Part shown: in pieces, positions 43,325 through 54,218 of the stretch
Position numbering within the stretch: position 1 is the first letter of the stretch
How the letters are laid out: each line of letters starts with the position of its first letter
Origin: Locusta migratoria
Lineage: Eukaryota > Arthropoda > Insecta > Orthoptera > Acrididae
NCBI GenBank assembly: GCA_026315105.1
Contig: CM048744.1
Location: forward strand, 977,374,721 to 977,438,720
Length of the DNA: 64,000 bases
Reading direction: 5' to 3'
Made by a program: the position numbers and the translations under genes
The notes under the pieces: generated by a model
The model's database searches: none
What the model saw: the letters and a program-made list of their open reading frames with translations, nothing else
Told to the model about the DNA's origin: nothing

Positions 43325-43495
43325 CTGTAAGTTTGGAAAGTAGGAGGTGAGGTACTGGTAGAACTGAACCTGTACAGATGGGCCATGTGGCATGCCAGGG
43401 TATCTCAATAGGTAGAGTGCTTGTCCTTGGAAGGCAAAGATCCTGGGTTCCAATCCCGGTATGGTACACAGTTTTAATGGAAGTTTCATCATCCA
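43325..43495 (+). repeat. tRNA-derived SINE
   Basis: An A-box-like TATCTCAATAGGTAGAGTGC at 43401 and a B-box-like GGGTTCCAATCCC at 43445-43457, with a tRNA-like CTTGTCCTTGGAAGGCAAAG anticodon-arm region between, followed by GGTACACAGTTTTAAT. It interrupts the Tc1 reading, which proves insertion. Confidence 0.65.
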
Positions 43496-43564
43496 CTAAG
43501 TTATAACATGGATCAAAATCTAAGACACAAAAAGTTACTTTGGAGATTGATCATTGGATAGGAT

Positions 43565-43618
43565 TGTGAAAGTAAATAAATAATAATAAATAATAATAAT
43601 AATAATAATAATAATAAG
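43565..43618. repeat. (TAA)n microsatellite
   Basis: About 17 TAA-type units within the Tc1 remnant. Confidence 0.95.
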
Positions 43619-43934
43619 ATACCAGTTGCAAAGTGACTGCAGAAATGAATGTCACACTCAGAAATCCTGTTAGCACTAAACCAACATGAAGGAGGGGTAC
43701 TGATGGGAGAGCTGAAATTCCAGAGCTACTCGTCAGTGACGCAAGTGCTTATAACAGGAAAATGTGCTGCCAAAGTCATAAAACCTGGACTGTGGAGTAA
43801 TGGAAGTATGTCATTTGGTCAGAGTTTGTTTGCTCACTGTTTCCAACTTTTATGCATTCTAAGAGTGAAACGGATAGGAGGTTATGTGATTATGTGGGCT
43901 GTCATACTGCCGCGAGAGACTACATACACCGACT

Positions 43935-44010
43935 GCCGGCGTGGCGCAGTGGATAGCGCCACGGACTGAGGTGCTGAAGGGCACCGATTCAATCCCGCCC
44001 CCCGGCAAAA
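43935..44010 (+). repeat. tRNA-like SINE head
   Basis: GCCGGCGTGGCGCAGTGGAT carries an A-box, and GATTCAATCCC (43985-43995) a B-box. The ends GCCGG...CCGGC can pair as an acceptor-like stem. It is more likely a SINE head than a functional tRNA, because the D- and anticodon arms do not fold cleanly. Confidence 0.5.
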
Positions 44011-44204
44011 ATTTATTTCTTTGTAATTAACAGTTCCAGAATGTTCTACATCTTTCTTATGTTCACTTGTAAATTCTACTTGTTCCTTATGTTAACTGTT
44101 CTTTTAATTTCTGGTAAATTCTGTCTGTGTCTAAATAGCAGAGCACTCTGCCTAGTCAGTGCTGCGTGTATGTTAAGTTCGTAATAAATATGCTTTCAGT
44201 ATAA

Positions 44205-45475
44205 GTGCTGTCTTCAGTTGCCTTCGAAGTCAAGCCTGCTCCCATTTCAACGCGACATTGTTTGGTGGAGGCGCCGGGTATCCTGTGCAACAGCTGCATC
44301 ACTGTGGCTCTGATTAGGCAACGTAAGAGCCATCGCCTACACGGACTTGAACCGGAATACAAGGGATTTACCAAGTACATCCTTCCAAAAGTCTGTATCA
44401 TCAGAAGAACCACGGAAACGAAACCAGCAGTAAACCAGCTGCACATCAGACACCCGTCGATGTTCTCTGGAGACACTGGACAGGACCCCAACAAGTGGCT
44501 AAAAGGATTCGACCGAGTCGCCAAGTACATCTGGTGGGATCATACAATGTGCTTGGCCAACGTTTACTTCTATCTGGAAGAAACAGGCCAGCAATGGTTC
44601 GAGAACAACGAAGACAAGTTGAATGACTGGGAGACGTTCCAAGAGGAACTTAAGAAGACGTTTGGAGACCACCAGCAACAAATCCGTTCGGCGGAAGAAC
44701 AACTGAAGAACCAGGCCCAACGACATGGTGAGCCGACAAAATCGTACATACAGAATGTTTTGGCCCTGTGTAACATAGTCAATCTGAACATGACTGAGGC
44801 GGACAAGGGTACTGCAGAAGATATGTACCAAGCTCTTCTGATAAAAGACGTTGCTACGACAGAAGAGTTCATTAAGTGGTGCCAGCGTATTGAAGAGATG
44901 CAACAAAGGAGGATTGGACGCAATAAGTATGACAGACTCCCCAATGTAGTCCCTATGGCTGTTGTGGAAGACCAGCATGACTTCACTTCTCTCATACGAC
45001 AAATTGTAAGAGAAGAATTACAAGAATTTATGGCAATCGAGACTGTTAGACCGAGCAAGCATCAGATTATGACCATGGATGTGAGCCCTGTAAGTCACGA
45101 GGGAGCCAATGTCGCTGAGGAAGAGGTATTTCAGACATTAGCTCCTGTCTGGCTCCGTCAATCGCACCCGGCGTGAAGATGGCATCGCCCTGCTATGACT
45201 TACGCTGCAGCCGCCAAATGACAGTCCATGAACCGTCCGACGCGACCACAACCAACTCCCCCGGTAACTATGATGCCCCGCAGAAGAACATACGTCTGGA
45301 GGACAGAAGACAACACATCACTGTGTTTCCACTGTGGGCGCCCTGGACATGTTGTACGCTACTGCAGAGAGAGAAGGCGAGTTTTCAACGATTATTTTGC
45401 TGCAAGACGTCAGCCATCAGAGCAGCTCTATCCCAGGCAATCATCTGCTGATGAGTTCAGTTGACCTATGGGAAG
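44205..45475 (+). pseudogene. Gag and nucleocapsid of gypsy element C
   Basis: A 323-codon open stretch (44205-45176) contains the retrotransposon gag domain (FSGDTGQDPNKWLKGFDRVA, NWE/DWETFQEELKKTFGD, RHGEPTKSYIQNVLALC). Its true start codon is unclear. A frameshift near 45176 leads to 45228-45464. There a single zinc knuckle CFHCGRPGHVVRYC (C-x2-C-x4-H-x4-C) sits in an Arg-rich context. Order and spacing are normal for Ty3/gypsy. The shift could be decay. Confidence 0.75.
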
Positions 45476-47685
45476 AAGCCCATCGACGTACCCTAGACGA
45501 GGTTGCTCCCCGACATGCCGCAGCTGTTCACCGTCGCCGTACACAGGTACCAGCCGCTCCCCTAGCTGCCGCACCCAGGAAAACTAAGCAAGGCGACCGT
45601 CTACGGAGGTGAGGCCGCCACTGATGAAAATCCTCCATGGACGACAGTCGCTAAGATGTCGGGAAATCTCATTGACGTCATAATTGACGGCCAACCTGTC
45701 CGGGCACTTGTTGACTCAGGAGTGTCTTTCTCTGTATTGTCGGATAATTACCGCCACACACTAAGGAAGACAATGTTCTGTGACACTGGGGCAACTGTGC
45801 TGAAGGTCGCAAATTGAATGTACGTCCAGCCAGCAGGAACTTGTTTCGCAAGAATAACCATCAACAACAGGACCCAGCCGTTTGAATTTGTCGTGTTAAC
45901 TGAATGTAGTCACAATGTCATCCTCGGTTGGGACTTCCTTCAGGCATCCCAAGCTATCATTGATTGTGGAAGATCTGAGCTGCAAATTGAAGAAGTTGTT
46001 CCGACGGATACACGTAATACAGAATTTTCTGGAAAGTTATTTGCTGTTGACAATGTGACGATCCCGCCATTGACGATGAGAAGAGTTGCAGTCACAAATA
46101 CAGATGGAAGATTAAACTGTGAAGTGCTTGTTTATAGTAAAAAGTTTATCAGGCTTACAAAAGAAATTTACATACTAGCGGCTATCATAAGCATTACCGG
46201 TGGTCAAGGAGAGATTTGGATCACAAATTGTCACAATCAGCCACAACTTATTCCCAAGGGAATATGTATCGGGACAGCTGAACCAATCCAGGACGGTGAG
46301 CTCAACGTCATCAATGAAGACCCATGTCCTGCTGTTAGTACAGACAACACACTGGAGGAAACAAACATGGAACTGCCAATAGGGCCTGGACTGACCAAGG
46401 AACAACGCCAGTGGGTTCGGGTGCATTCACACCTCAGCAGGGGAAAAGTCAGATGAAACGGCCCACAATAAAGCACCGTATTGATGCTGGGGATCATCCA
46501 CCAATTAACCAGCGTTCGTATAGAGTGTCGCCAGCTGAAAGACTGATAATTCGGGAGGAAGTGGATAAGATATGACATTATTCAATCTTCGGAGAGTCCT
46601 TGGTCGTCTCCAGTGGTCCTCGCAAAGAAGAAGGATGGCACATGGCGATTCTGTGTTGACTATCGGCGGCTGAACAGAATCACAAAGAAAGATGTCTACC
46701 CATTGCCATGCATTGACGACACCTTAGACTGCTTGAAAGAAGCAACATACTTCTCAACTATGGACATGCAGATAGGTTACTGGCAAATAGAGGTTGACGA
46801 AGCTGACAGGGAGAAGATGGCTTTTATTACACCTGACAGCCTCTATGAATTTAAAGTAATGCCATTTGGATTACGTAATGTTCTGGCCACATTCAAACAC
46901 ATGATGGACAACTTGCTTCGACACCTTAAGTGGACTATGTGTTTTTGCTATTTAGATGACATTGTCATTTTCTCGAAAACATTTGAAGAACATCTGAGTT
47001 GCCTGTCAACTGTGTTGAAATGTGTTCAGACTGAAGGACTCCGCCTCAATCCAAAGAAGTGCCTCTTCGTCACCAAAGAGATAAAAATCGTGGGACACCT
47101 AGTCAACGGAAATGGTGTCCATCCTGAACCAGGTAAAGTAAGGGCAGTTACAGAATTTTCAACTCCTCAGCACATCCGTGATGTGAGAAGTTTCCTCAGC
47201 TTGTGCTCATACTACCGATGTTTCATAAAACGATTTTGTAACAAGGCACGTCCATTACAAGAACTTCTGCAGTGAGACGCCAAATTGTACTGGGATGAGA
47301 CCAAAGAAAGAGCTTTCCGGGCATTAAGGAAGCTCTAACTTCCGCACCAGTGCTAGCCTTGTACTACGAGAATGCAGAAATGGAACTTCACACAGACGCC
47401 AGTGGTTATGGGATTGGTGCAGTGCTTGTAAAAGTTCAGGAAGGTGCTGAAAAAGTGATAGCCTATGCATCAAGAGTATTCTCAAAGTTCGAGATAAACT
47501 ACTCTACAACTGAAAAAGAATGTCTCGCAGTTATCTGGGCTATCAACAAGTTCCGGCCGTATTTATTTAGCAAACCATTCACCGGCGTGACAGACCACCA
47601 TTATTTGTGATTCTTCAGTTTCTCCCGGCGTATTTGATGATCAAAATATCCACGGGTGTACTGCCGGTCTATAGTGTCCAACGGG

Positions 47686-47726
47686 CACAATATTTCGGCG
47701 ATCATACATGTCGCCATCATCAGGTG
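47686..47726 (-). ncRNA. hammerhead-like motif, left arm
   Basis: The exact mirror of 48128-48168 on the - strand. Confidence 0.5.
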
Positions 47727-48127
47727 AACTGACGGACTGAGCTCCTGGAAACGCGCCGGCACGGAGATCCGCACGCTACGTCGTTAGAGAGGCCATTGAA
47801 ATTCGCACAAGTGATGACCTCATAAACCGTGACTCTGGCTATAATCTTAGCAAAGCTTGGGAACCAGCGATTGGGTTAATTAAGAGTAAATCTAGCAAAC
47901 GTAACGAAGTGACGACCACGGCGGACAGAGCCCTCACACCGACGTCTTCTCAGACGCCGGCGCAATCTGTTCCACTGCGCGGCTGCGCCGCGGGGCGCGG
48001 ACCGCGGAGGGGGCGGGCCGCGGGTATTTAAATGGCCCGCTACCGGGTTAGAACCCAGTTCCCTTCGAGCAGCCGTAGCGTGCGGATCTCCATGCCGGCG
48101 CGTTTCCAGGAGCTCAGTCCGTCAGTT

Positions 48128-48168
48128 CACCTGATGATGGCGACATGTATGATCGCCGAAATATTGTG
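48128..48168 (+). ncRNA. hammerhead-like motif, right arm
   Basis: CAC, CTGATGA (48131-48137), extra T, stem II GGCGA/TCGCC (48139-48143 with 48153-48157), GAAA (48158-48161), self-complementary ATAT, T, then GTG pairing with the leading CAC. Confidence 0.55.
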
Positions 48169-48724
48169 CCCGTTGGACACTATAGACCGGCAGTACACCC
48201 GTGGATATTTTGATGACCATTATTTGTGTTGGCTGACTCGCTTGAAGGAACCATCAGGTTGACTAGCAAGATGGGCACTAAGACTCCAAGAGTACGATGT
48301 CACAGTGGTATTCAAGAATGGGCGCAAACACAAGGATGCCGACTGCCTTTCGAGGAATCCATTAGTGGAACACAACGGCATGAATGAAATTTCAGCCCTC
48401 ACTGAATTGATGACGTTACAGCTGAACAGAGGGAAGATCCAGCACTATTAAAAACAATAGAGGCCTTGGAGAAAGGAGAACCAACCAATGGAGACTTCCA
48501 ACTTATAAATGGAACATTGTATAAGAGCAACTACTATCCACTGGGCTCCAAATGGCTACTGGTCGTTCCAGCTCGTCTCCAGCTAGCTATTCTGAAATAT
48601 TTCCACGATGCTATAAGTTTCATTTTATCAATTACCACTCCTTTGTTACAATCTGATGTACTGACTCATTCTATGACTGTTGAGGCTTGCTCCTCTGTTT
48701 GGTCCTGCAGAACATGATAAATAT

Positions 48725-49440
48725 AAATAAATAAAATACCGCATTTGCTGGCATGTAAGACACACTGGTGTATAAGATGCACTCCACTTTTAAGACTTTT
48801 TTTTAGGAAAAAAAATAAACCCCACATTAATACATCTATTGCAATATAATCATAATACATTTGTTCTTGTGCATCAGATATCTAAGGCAGTGCCTTCAAG
48901 TAGCGTTCATAAACTTTACGCAGTCAAGTTTCTTGACTATTTTCGCTTATTCAAACGGGTATTTCGCCTAACACTGTTCACAGTGCGCACGTGATGGTTG
49001 ACGAAAAAGCCTCTGACATTGCCACCTTGGTGACACTACTTACAATTGCTACCACCAGACACTGAGACTCCGCACTGAATATCAGTTTGCACAGTGAGTA
49101 GGGGGTTTTCATGTTTAAAATAATGTGTTGTTAGAATTTATTGTAAAGCGCAAATATTTATATATTTTTGTGATGTTCCATAAACTGTGAGAATGACGGA
49201 TGGTTAGCGTCTGTGTATTGGTCGGTGCACTGTATCTCTCACAGCAAGTTATAACCTCAAAAATACGACAACTGTGAGATGCAGATGCTGCACAAACATC
49301 ACAAAAATAATTGTGTATGTATTTGCACTTCAGAATGCGAATAATTCTCAAATATCATCAGGCCAGACATGGACAAATACGTGAGCAGTGTTTCATTATT
49401 CAAGTAATGACTGACACCGTTACAGGACTGCCGAAAAAAT
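48725..49440. repeat. unclassified repeat related to the MITE at 2591-3766
   Basis: The block 49245-49350 (ACCTCAAAAATACGACAACTGTGAGATGC..., AGAATGCGAATAATTCTC) matches about 3185-3295 at lower identity. A TATAAGATGCACTCC word at about 48771 resembles the ends of widespread insect MITEs. The right end is cut by the PLE at 49448. Confidence 0.45.
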
Positions 49441-49447
49441 CAATTAT

Positions 49448-52040
49448 GATGAACAATTCTTGAGTTTCTCCCGGCATATTGATAATCAAAATATCCACGA
49501 GTGTACTGCCGGTCTATAGTGTCCAACGGGCACAATATTTCGGTGCTCATACGTGTCGCCACATCAGGTGAAATGCCTGACTGAGCTTCTGGAAATGCGC
49601 TGCCACGGAGAGCCGCACGCTATGGTGGCTCAAAGGGAACTGGGTTCTAGCCTGGTAGCTGGCGATTTAAATACCCTCGGCCCGCAGAGTGTCCACTCCG
49701 TGGTCCGCACCCCGCGCCGTGGTCGTGCAGTGGAGCCGATTGTGACGGCTTTTGAGATGACACCGATGTGAGGGCTCTGTCCGCCATGGTCGTCACTATG
49801 TTACATTTGTGAGGGCACTGTCTGCCATGGTCGTCACTACATTACATTTGTTAGATTTACTCTTAATTAACCCAATTGTTGGTTCCCAAGCTTTGTATAG
49901 ATTATAGCCACAGTCATGGTTTATGAGGTCATCACTAGTGCGAATTTCAATGGCCTCTCTAATGACGCAGTCCCAGTATCTCGACGTCTGTACCAGAATC
50001 CTAGTGCGTTCATACTCCATTGCATGATTCTCCGACAAACAATGTTCACCGACCACCGACTTGCTTGGATACATCAATCGTGTGTGCCTCTGGTGTTCAA
50101 CGCATCGATCCTCGATGGTACGCATTGTCTGTGCAATATACGACTTGCTGCAGTGACATGGAATCTGGTACATGCCGGCCTTCCTCAAACCGAGATCATC
50201 TTTGGCACTTCCCGCCAGTGTACGAATTTTGTTTGGTGGACAAAAGACAGTTCCAACCTAGTGTTTCTTCAAAATGTAGGCGACCTTTCCCGAGAGCGTC
50301 GGTATATGGAATAAACGCAGTGTCTACTTCCTTCCTCGTGTTTTCATCCGTTTCCACAGGTTGTGCTGTAGTTGTTGGGTGGAGAGACGGCTGAAACTGC
50401 CATTCTTAATACCCATTTTTTCGGAATACAGTTCACAGGTGTTCCAATTCCTGGGGTAGACTCTCTCTGTCGGAGATAGTGCGCGCCCTATGTACTAGAG
50501 TTTTAAGTACCCCATTCCTCTGTGAAGGGTTGTGACAGCTATCTGCGTGTAAATACAGATCAGTGTGTGTTGTCTTCCAATACACACCATGACCTAGGGT
50601 GCCATCAGCTCTTCTCTTGACCAAGACATCAAGGAACAGCAATTTACCCTCCGTTTCAGTCTCCATAGTGAATTTGATGTTAGGGTGTATGGAGTTCATA
50701 TGTGTAAGGAAGTCAAGTAGTTTATCCCTACCATGTGGCCAGATGATGATGGTGATGTCCATGTAATGGAAAAAGCAAGTAGGTTTTCATTCAAATGATG
50801 CCAGGGCTTCCTCCTCAATATTCTCCATGTACAAATTTGAGACCACAGAGGAGAGTGGGCCACCCATGGCGACTCCCTCCGTTTGTTTGTAGTATTCGCC
50901 ATTGAAAAGAAAATACATGGAGGTCAAGACATGCCTAAGAAGTTCGGTGGTCTTCTCGTCAAACTTCTGATCAATCAAATCTAGTGACGCTTAAAGGGGC
51001 ACCCTTGTAAACAACAAAACGACGTCAAAACTCACCATGATATCTGACTCACCCAGCCCTGAAGCTGTTAAGGCATTTAACAAAATCCATGGAATTACGG
51101 ATGTGATGAGGGCATTTACCAACATAAGAACTTAATATTCCCGTCAAGTATTTGGCCAACAAATATGTAGGTGCTCTGATGTTACTGACAATGGGGCGTA
51201 ACGGCACCCCATCTTTGTGAACCTTAGGGAGTCCGTAAAGTCTTGGCGGTACCGGACCTTGAGGTAGCAGTTTCTTGGCGACACCCTCTGGTAAATCCGC
51301 ATCCTTGAGAAGCATCCTCGTCTTGTTCTCCACCTTCTGTTTGGGGTCAACACTGATCTTCCGGTAGGAATCGTCATTTAGCAGGCTCTGCATCTTTTCA
51401 GTGTAGTCCTTATGGGAGTCAACAACCGTAGCATTGCCTTTGTCAGCCGGTAAGACAACAATTTCAGGGCGCTCCCTCAGGTCAAGAATGGCCGCCCTCT
51501 GTTTACTAGTGATGTTCGACTTCATGGGTTTGGATTTCGTCAACACACGAAAGTTTCATGACGTATTTCCTCAGCTGATTCAGGCTGAAGTCGAGCTGCA
51601 ACCTGTTCAACAGCACTAATAATTTCTGCAACCGTTGTGAACTTGGGGTAGGAGCAAAGTTGAGTCCTTTCTCCAAAACTGAGACCACATCATCACTCAA
51701 CTCCATGCCACTCTGATTCATGACAATCTTGCTTGGAACCTGCAGAGATGGTTTGTGAAGGAGGCATGAGAACTTAGCTGTTTGACATCCCGTTGCCTTC
51801 TTATGGGTGGAATCGACTGCAACAAAGGTATCACCATCAATTCAAACCCAAGAAAAAGAAATGAAGTGACTAGCCAGTTGCAAATGCAGTTTGAATAGTT
51901 CCAGTGAGATGAACTCAAGGCTACGGCGGGTGAAATGCACTCTCTCACGAAGCAATGTGAGGCTGGCCCGTTTCTTAATTCTCTTGGCTGCTGCAGAATC
52001 GATGTGATATGTGACCTTAGCAAAATTTGGAACAACCCTA
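49448..52040 (-). pseudogene. family-2 Penelope-like element, near full length, decayed
   Basis: Read on -. At about 52035-51718 is the N-terminal region (the YHIDSAAAKR block in a shifted frame), with more at 51721-51506. At 51546-51049 are ADKGNATVV and the RT start (LYGLPKVHKDGVPLRPIVSN). At 50978-50787 is RT (QTEGVAMGGPLSSVVSNLYME). At 50762-50433 is the palm end, where the usual aromatic-x-Asp-Asp is MDIT, so the second Asp is lost, followed by IWPHG and LLFLDVLV. At 50188-49796 is the GIY-YIG domain (YQIPCHCSKSYIAQTMRTIEDRCVEHQRH, IEIRTSDDLIN). At least three frameshifts. The 3' end is on the left at 49448. Its 5' end abuts the inverted copy at 52041. Confidence 0.8.
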
Positions 52041-53030
52041 GTACATAGGGCACTATCTCCGACACAGAGAGTCTACCCCAGGAATTGGAACACCTGAGAA
52101 CTGTATTTCGAAAAAATGGGTACTCATAGTGGCAGATTCAGCGGGCTCTCCACCCAACCACTACATCACAACCTGTGGAAACAGATGAAAACACAAGGGA
52201 GGAAGTAGGCACTGCGTTTATTCCATATACCAGCGCACTCTCAGGGAAGGTCGCCCACATTTTGATGAAACACCAGCTTGGAACTGTCTTTTGTCCGCTG
52301 AATAAAATTCGTGCACTGGTGGGGAGCGCCAAAGATGATTTCGGTTTGAGGAAGGTCGGGGTGTGCCAGATTCCGTGTCACTGTGGCAAGTCGTATATTG
52401 GACAGACGATGCATACCGTCGAGGATCGATGTGTTGAACACCAGAGGCACACATGATTGATGTATCCGAGCAAGTTGGTGGTCAGTGAACATTATTTGTC
52501 GGAGAATCATGCAATGGCGTATGAACACAAGAGGATTCTGGTACAGATGTTGAGATACTGTGACTGTGTTGTTAGAGAGGCCATTGAAATTCGCACAAGT
52601 GACGACCTCATAACCGTGACTGTGGCTATATTCTTAGCAAAGCTTGGGAACCAGCGATTGGGTTAATTAAGAAGAAATCTAACAAACATAACATAGTGAC
52701 GACCATGGTGGACAGAGCCCTTACATCGGCGTCATCTCAGACACTGTCGCAATCGGTTCCACTGCGCGACCGCAGTGTGGGACACAGACCATGGAGGGGG
52801 CACACTGTGGGCCAAAGGTGTTTAAATTGCCCGCTACCGGGCTAGAACCCAGTTCCCTTTGAGCCGTCGTAACATGCGGATCTCCGTGCTGGCGCATTTC
52901 CAGGAGTCAGTCTGTCAGTTCACCTGATGGTGACAACATGTATGATCGCTGAAAAATTGTGCCCATTGGACACTATAGATCGGCAGTACACCCGTGGATA
53001 TTTTGATTATCAAATACACCAGGAGAGACT
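52041..53030 (+). pseudogene. inverted 5'-truncated family-2 PLE copy
   Basis: Starts within the RT C-terminal end (ISDTESLPQELEHL at about 52052). It passes through the linker to a GIY-YIG domain (52175-52456: CQIPCHCGKSYIGQTMHTVEDRCVEHQRH), where a TGA at 52456-52458 interrupts the frame, then VREAIEIRTSDDL. From 52700 the non-coding 3' region matches that at 47950-48214. It ends with the inverted-terminus word at about 53030. The junction with the left copy has CCCTA/TAGGG (52036-52040, 52046-52050), a possible microhomology. The hammerhead-like core here is degraded (CTGATGG). Confidence 0.75.
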
Positions 53031-53089
53031 CAAGAATCACATTATACACCTTTACAGGGAGGAGATGTATCACAGCATTTAGAAATTTG

Positions 53090-53813
53090 AAAAGTTGCGC
53101 CACCATAGATGTCGCTTGCTAAGTACTCTTGCCTTTCTAAAGAGATTTCATTCCGAGAATGTTGTTCCAAATTTATTTTTAGGTCATGCATCTAATCGAT
53201 TCTGCAGCAGCCAAGAGAAATAAGAAACAGGCCAGCCTCGCATTGCTTTGTGAGAGAATGTATTTCACCTGCCGTAGCCTTGAGTTCATCTCACTGGAAC
53301 TATTCAAACTGCATTTGCAACTGGCTAGTCACTTCACTTCTTTTTCCTGGGATTGGTTTCATGGTGTTAACTGTGTTGCAGCCGATTTCGCCCATAAGAA
53401 GGCAACGGGACGTCAAACAGCTAAGTTCTCACGCCTCCTTGACAAACCATCTCTGCAGGTTCCATGCAAGACTGTCATGAATCAGAGTGGCATGGAGTTG
53501 AGTCTCGGTTTTGGAGAAAGGACTCAATTTTGCTCCTACCCCCAAGTTCACACTGGTCGCAGAAATTATTAGTGCTGTTGAACAGGTTGCAGCTCGACTT
53601 CTGCCTGAATCAGCTGAGGAAATACGTCGTGAAACTTGTCGTGCATTGACGAAATCCAAGCTCATGAAGTCGAACATCACTAGTAAAGAGAGGGCGGCCA
53701 TTCGCGACCTGAGGGAGCACGCTGAAATTGTCTTACCGGCTGACGAAGGCACTGCTACGGTTGTTGTCTCCCATAAGGACGCCACTGAAAAGATGCAGAG
53801 CCTGCTTCACAAC
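53090..53813 (+). pseudogene. 5' part of a third family-2 PLE copy
   Basis: On +: an N-terminal block (TLAFLKRFHSENVVPN at about 53120-53165), then ILQQPREIRN in one frame or DSAAAKRNKKQASLALL in another, and SRAL..KLMKSNITSKERAAIRDLREHAEIVLPADEGTATVV (53511-53810 frame). The expected ADKGNATVV reads ADEGTATVV. It stops at about 53813, before RT. It parallels 52035-51400 of the - strand copy. Confidence 0.7.
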
Positions 53814-53989
53814 CTTCACAACCTCTCAATGCTGCATCTAACAGCCTTATCTCATCTATGTAGGTGCCCCGGATATCTCCTCCCCCACCCATACCCTGAT
53901 ATATTTTCCGAACTCCATCTCATTCTGTATTACGATTGCTGCTTGCATTCATGCTAGAGGTGCTGGATGTTGTGGACATGTGTGTGTGC

Positions 53990-54120
53990 TTGCGTGCATC
54001 TACAGTTTTTGAAGACTGTTTTCAGCAAAAGCTAAAATGTGTGACTATTCATTGCTCCTATCTGGGGCCTAGTGTCTCATCTTTATGGTGAATAGCAATA
54101 AATTCTCATAATACTGCAAA
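53990..54120 (+). repeat. PLE-end-like remnant
   Basis: GTGTGTGCTTGCGTGCATCTAC, then TGAAGACTG...GCTAAAATG, then TCTTTATGGTGAATAGCAAT, laid out like the 3' ends of other PLE copies but without a paired core. A similar remnant lies at 54505-54660 (GTGTGTGTGTATTTTTTGATGAAGGTCC ... GGTGAGTGGCAATCTATTCC). Confidence 0.4.
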
Positions 54121-54218
54121 TATTTTTTATAGATTCCCCCTACACCTCTTTTGCCTGGCTTGTGCTCCATGTGACTGCTTCTGTCTTTTATTAAGCTAAC
54201 TTTCAGTATCATTTTCAG

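Larger units (their letters stand above)
43150..43885 (+). pseudogene. Tc1-like transposon, N-terminal half, interrupted by a SINE
   Basis: In shifting + frames, 43170-43320 encodes a helix-turn-helix start (KQGQLICSPT.GASIIRVAEDFAIARGNLSKIY). After the SINE it resumes at about 43480-43870 with AAKVTAEMNVTLRNPVSTK, SDASAYNRK, CQSHKTWTVEQWKYVIWSE, the block around the first catalytic Asp, here Glu/changed. The frame is broken and an AT-rich repeat is inserted. Non-functional. Confidence 0.65.
47610..48215. mobile_element. family-2 PLE, inverted pair, 13-bp target duplication
   Basis: ACCATTATTTGTG repeats at 47597-47609 and 48216-48228, exactly rejoining the gypsy RNase H. Arms 47640-47780 (-) and 48074-48214 (+) are near-perfect reverse complements. 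Between them, + strand 47781-48073 encodes the C-terminal PLE piece IEIRTSDDLINRDSGYNL and then a GC-rich stretch (47950-48025) ending in GGTATTTAAATGG, a TATA-like word. Each arm carries a hammerhead-like core. Confidence 0.85.
44180..48610 (+). mobile_element. Ty3/gypsy element C, 3'-truncated, with PLE inside RNase H
   Basis: It has leader, gag, zinc knuckle, protease, RT, RNase H, a PLE insertion (47610-48215), then RNase H tail and the start of integrase, stopping at about 48610 (ILKYFHDAI). Upstream, about 44010-44215, LTR-like sequence with AATAAATATGC is visible. A primer-site-like TGGTGGAGGCGCCGGG lies at about 44262. No 3' LTR is found. It lies inside YME1L intron C. Confidence 0.7.
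45650..48610 (+). pseudogene. Pol of gypsy element C, broken
   Basis: The protease has LVDSGVSFSVLSD at about 45709 and, after an in-frame TGA at 45815-45817, VILGWDFLQASQAIIDC. RT at 46613-47275 has WRFCVDYRRLNRITKKDVYPLP, FSTMDMQIGYWQI, VMPFGLRN and the catalytic CYLDDIVIFSK, intact within this frame. TGA follows at 47273. RNase H at 47350-47610 has LHTDASGYGIGAVL and STTEKECLAVIWAI. It is then interrupted by the PLE. It resumes at 48229 with LARWALRLQEYDV and KHKDADCLSRNP, and the integrase N-terminus ends at 48610. A stop at 46454 precedes RT. Inactive. Confidence 0.8.

Noticed and set aside
43390..43470. A functional tRNA gene
   Set aside because: The cloverleaf has mismatches and the flanks show a SINE body inserted in a Tc1 element.
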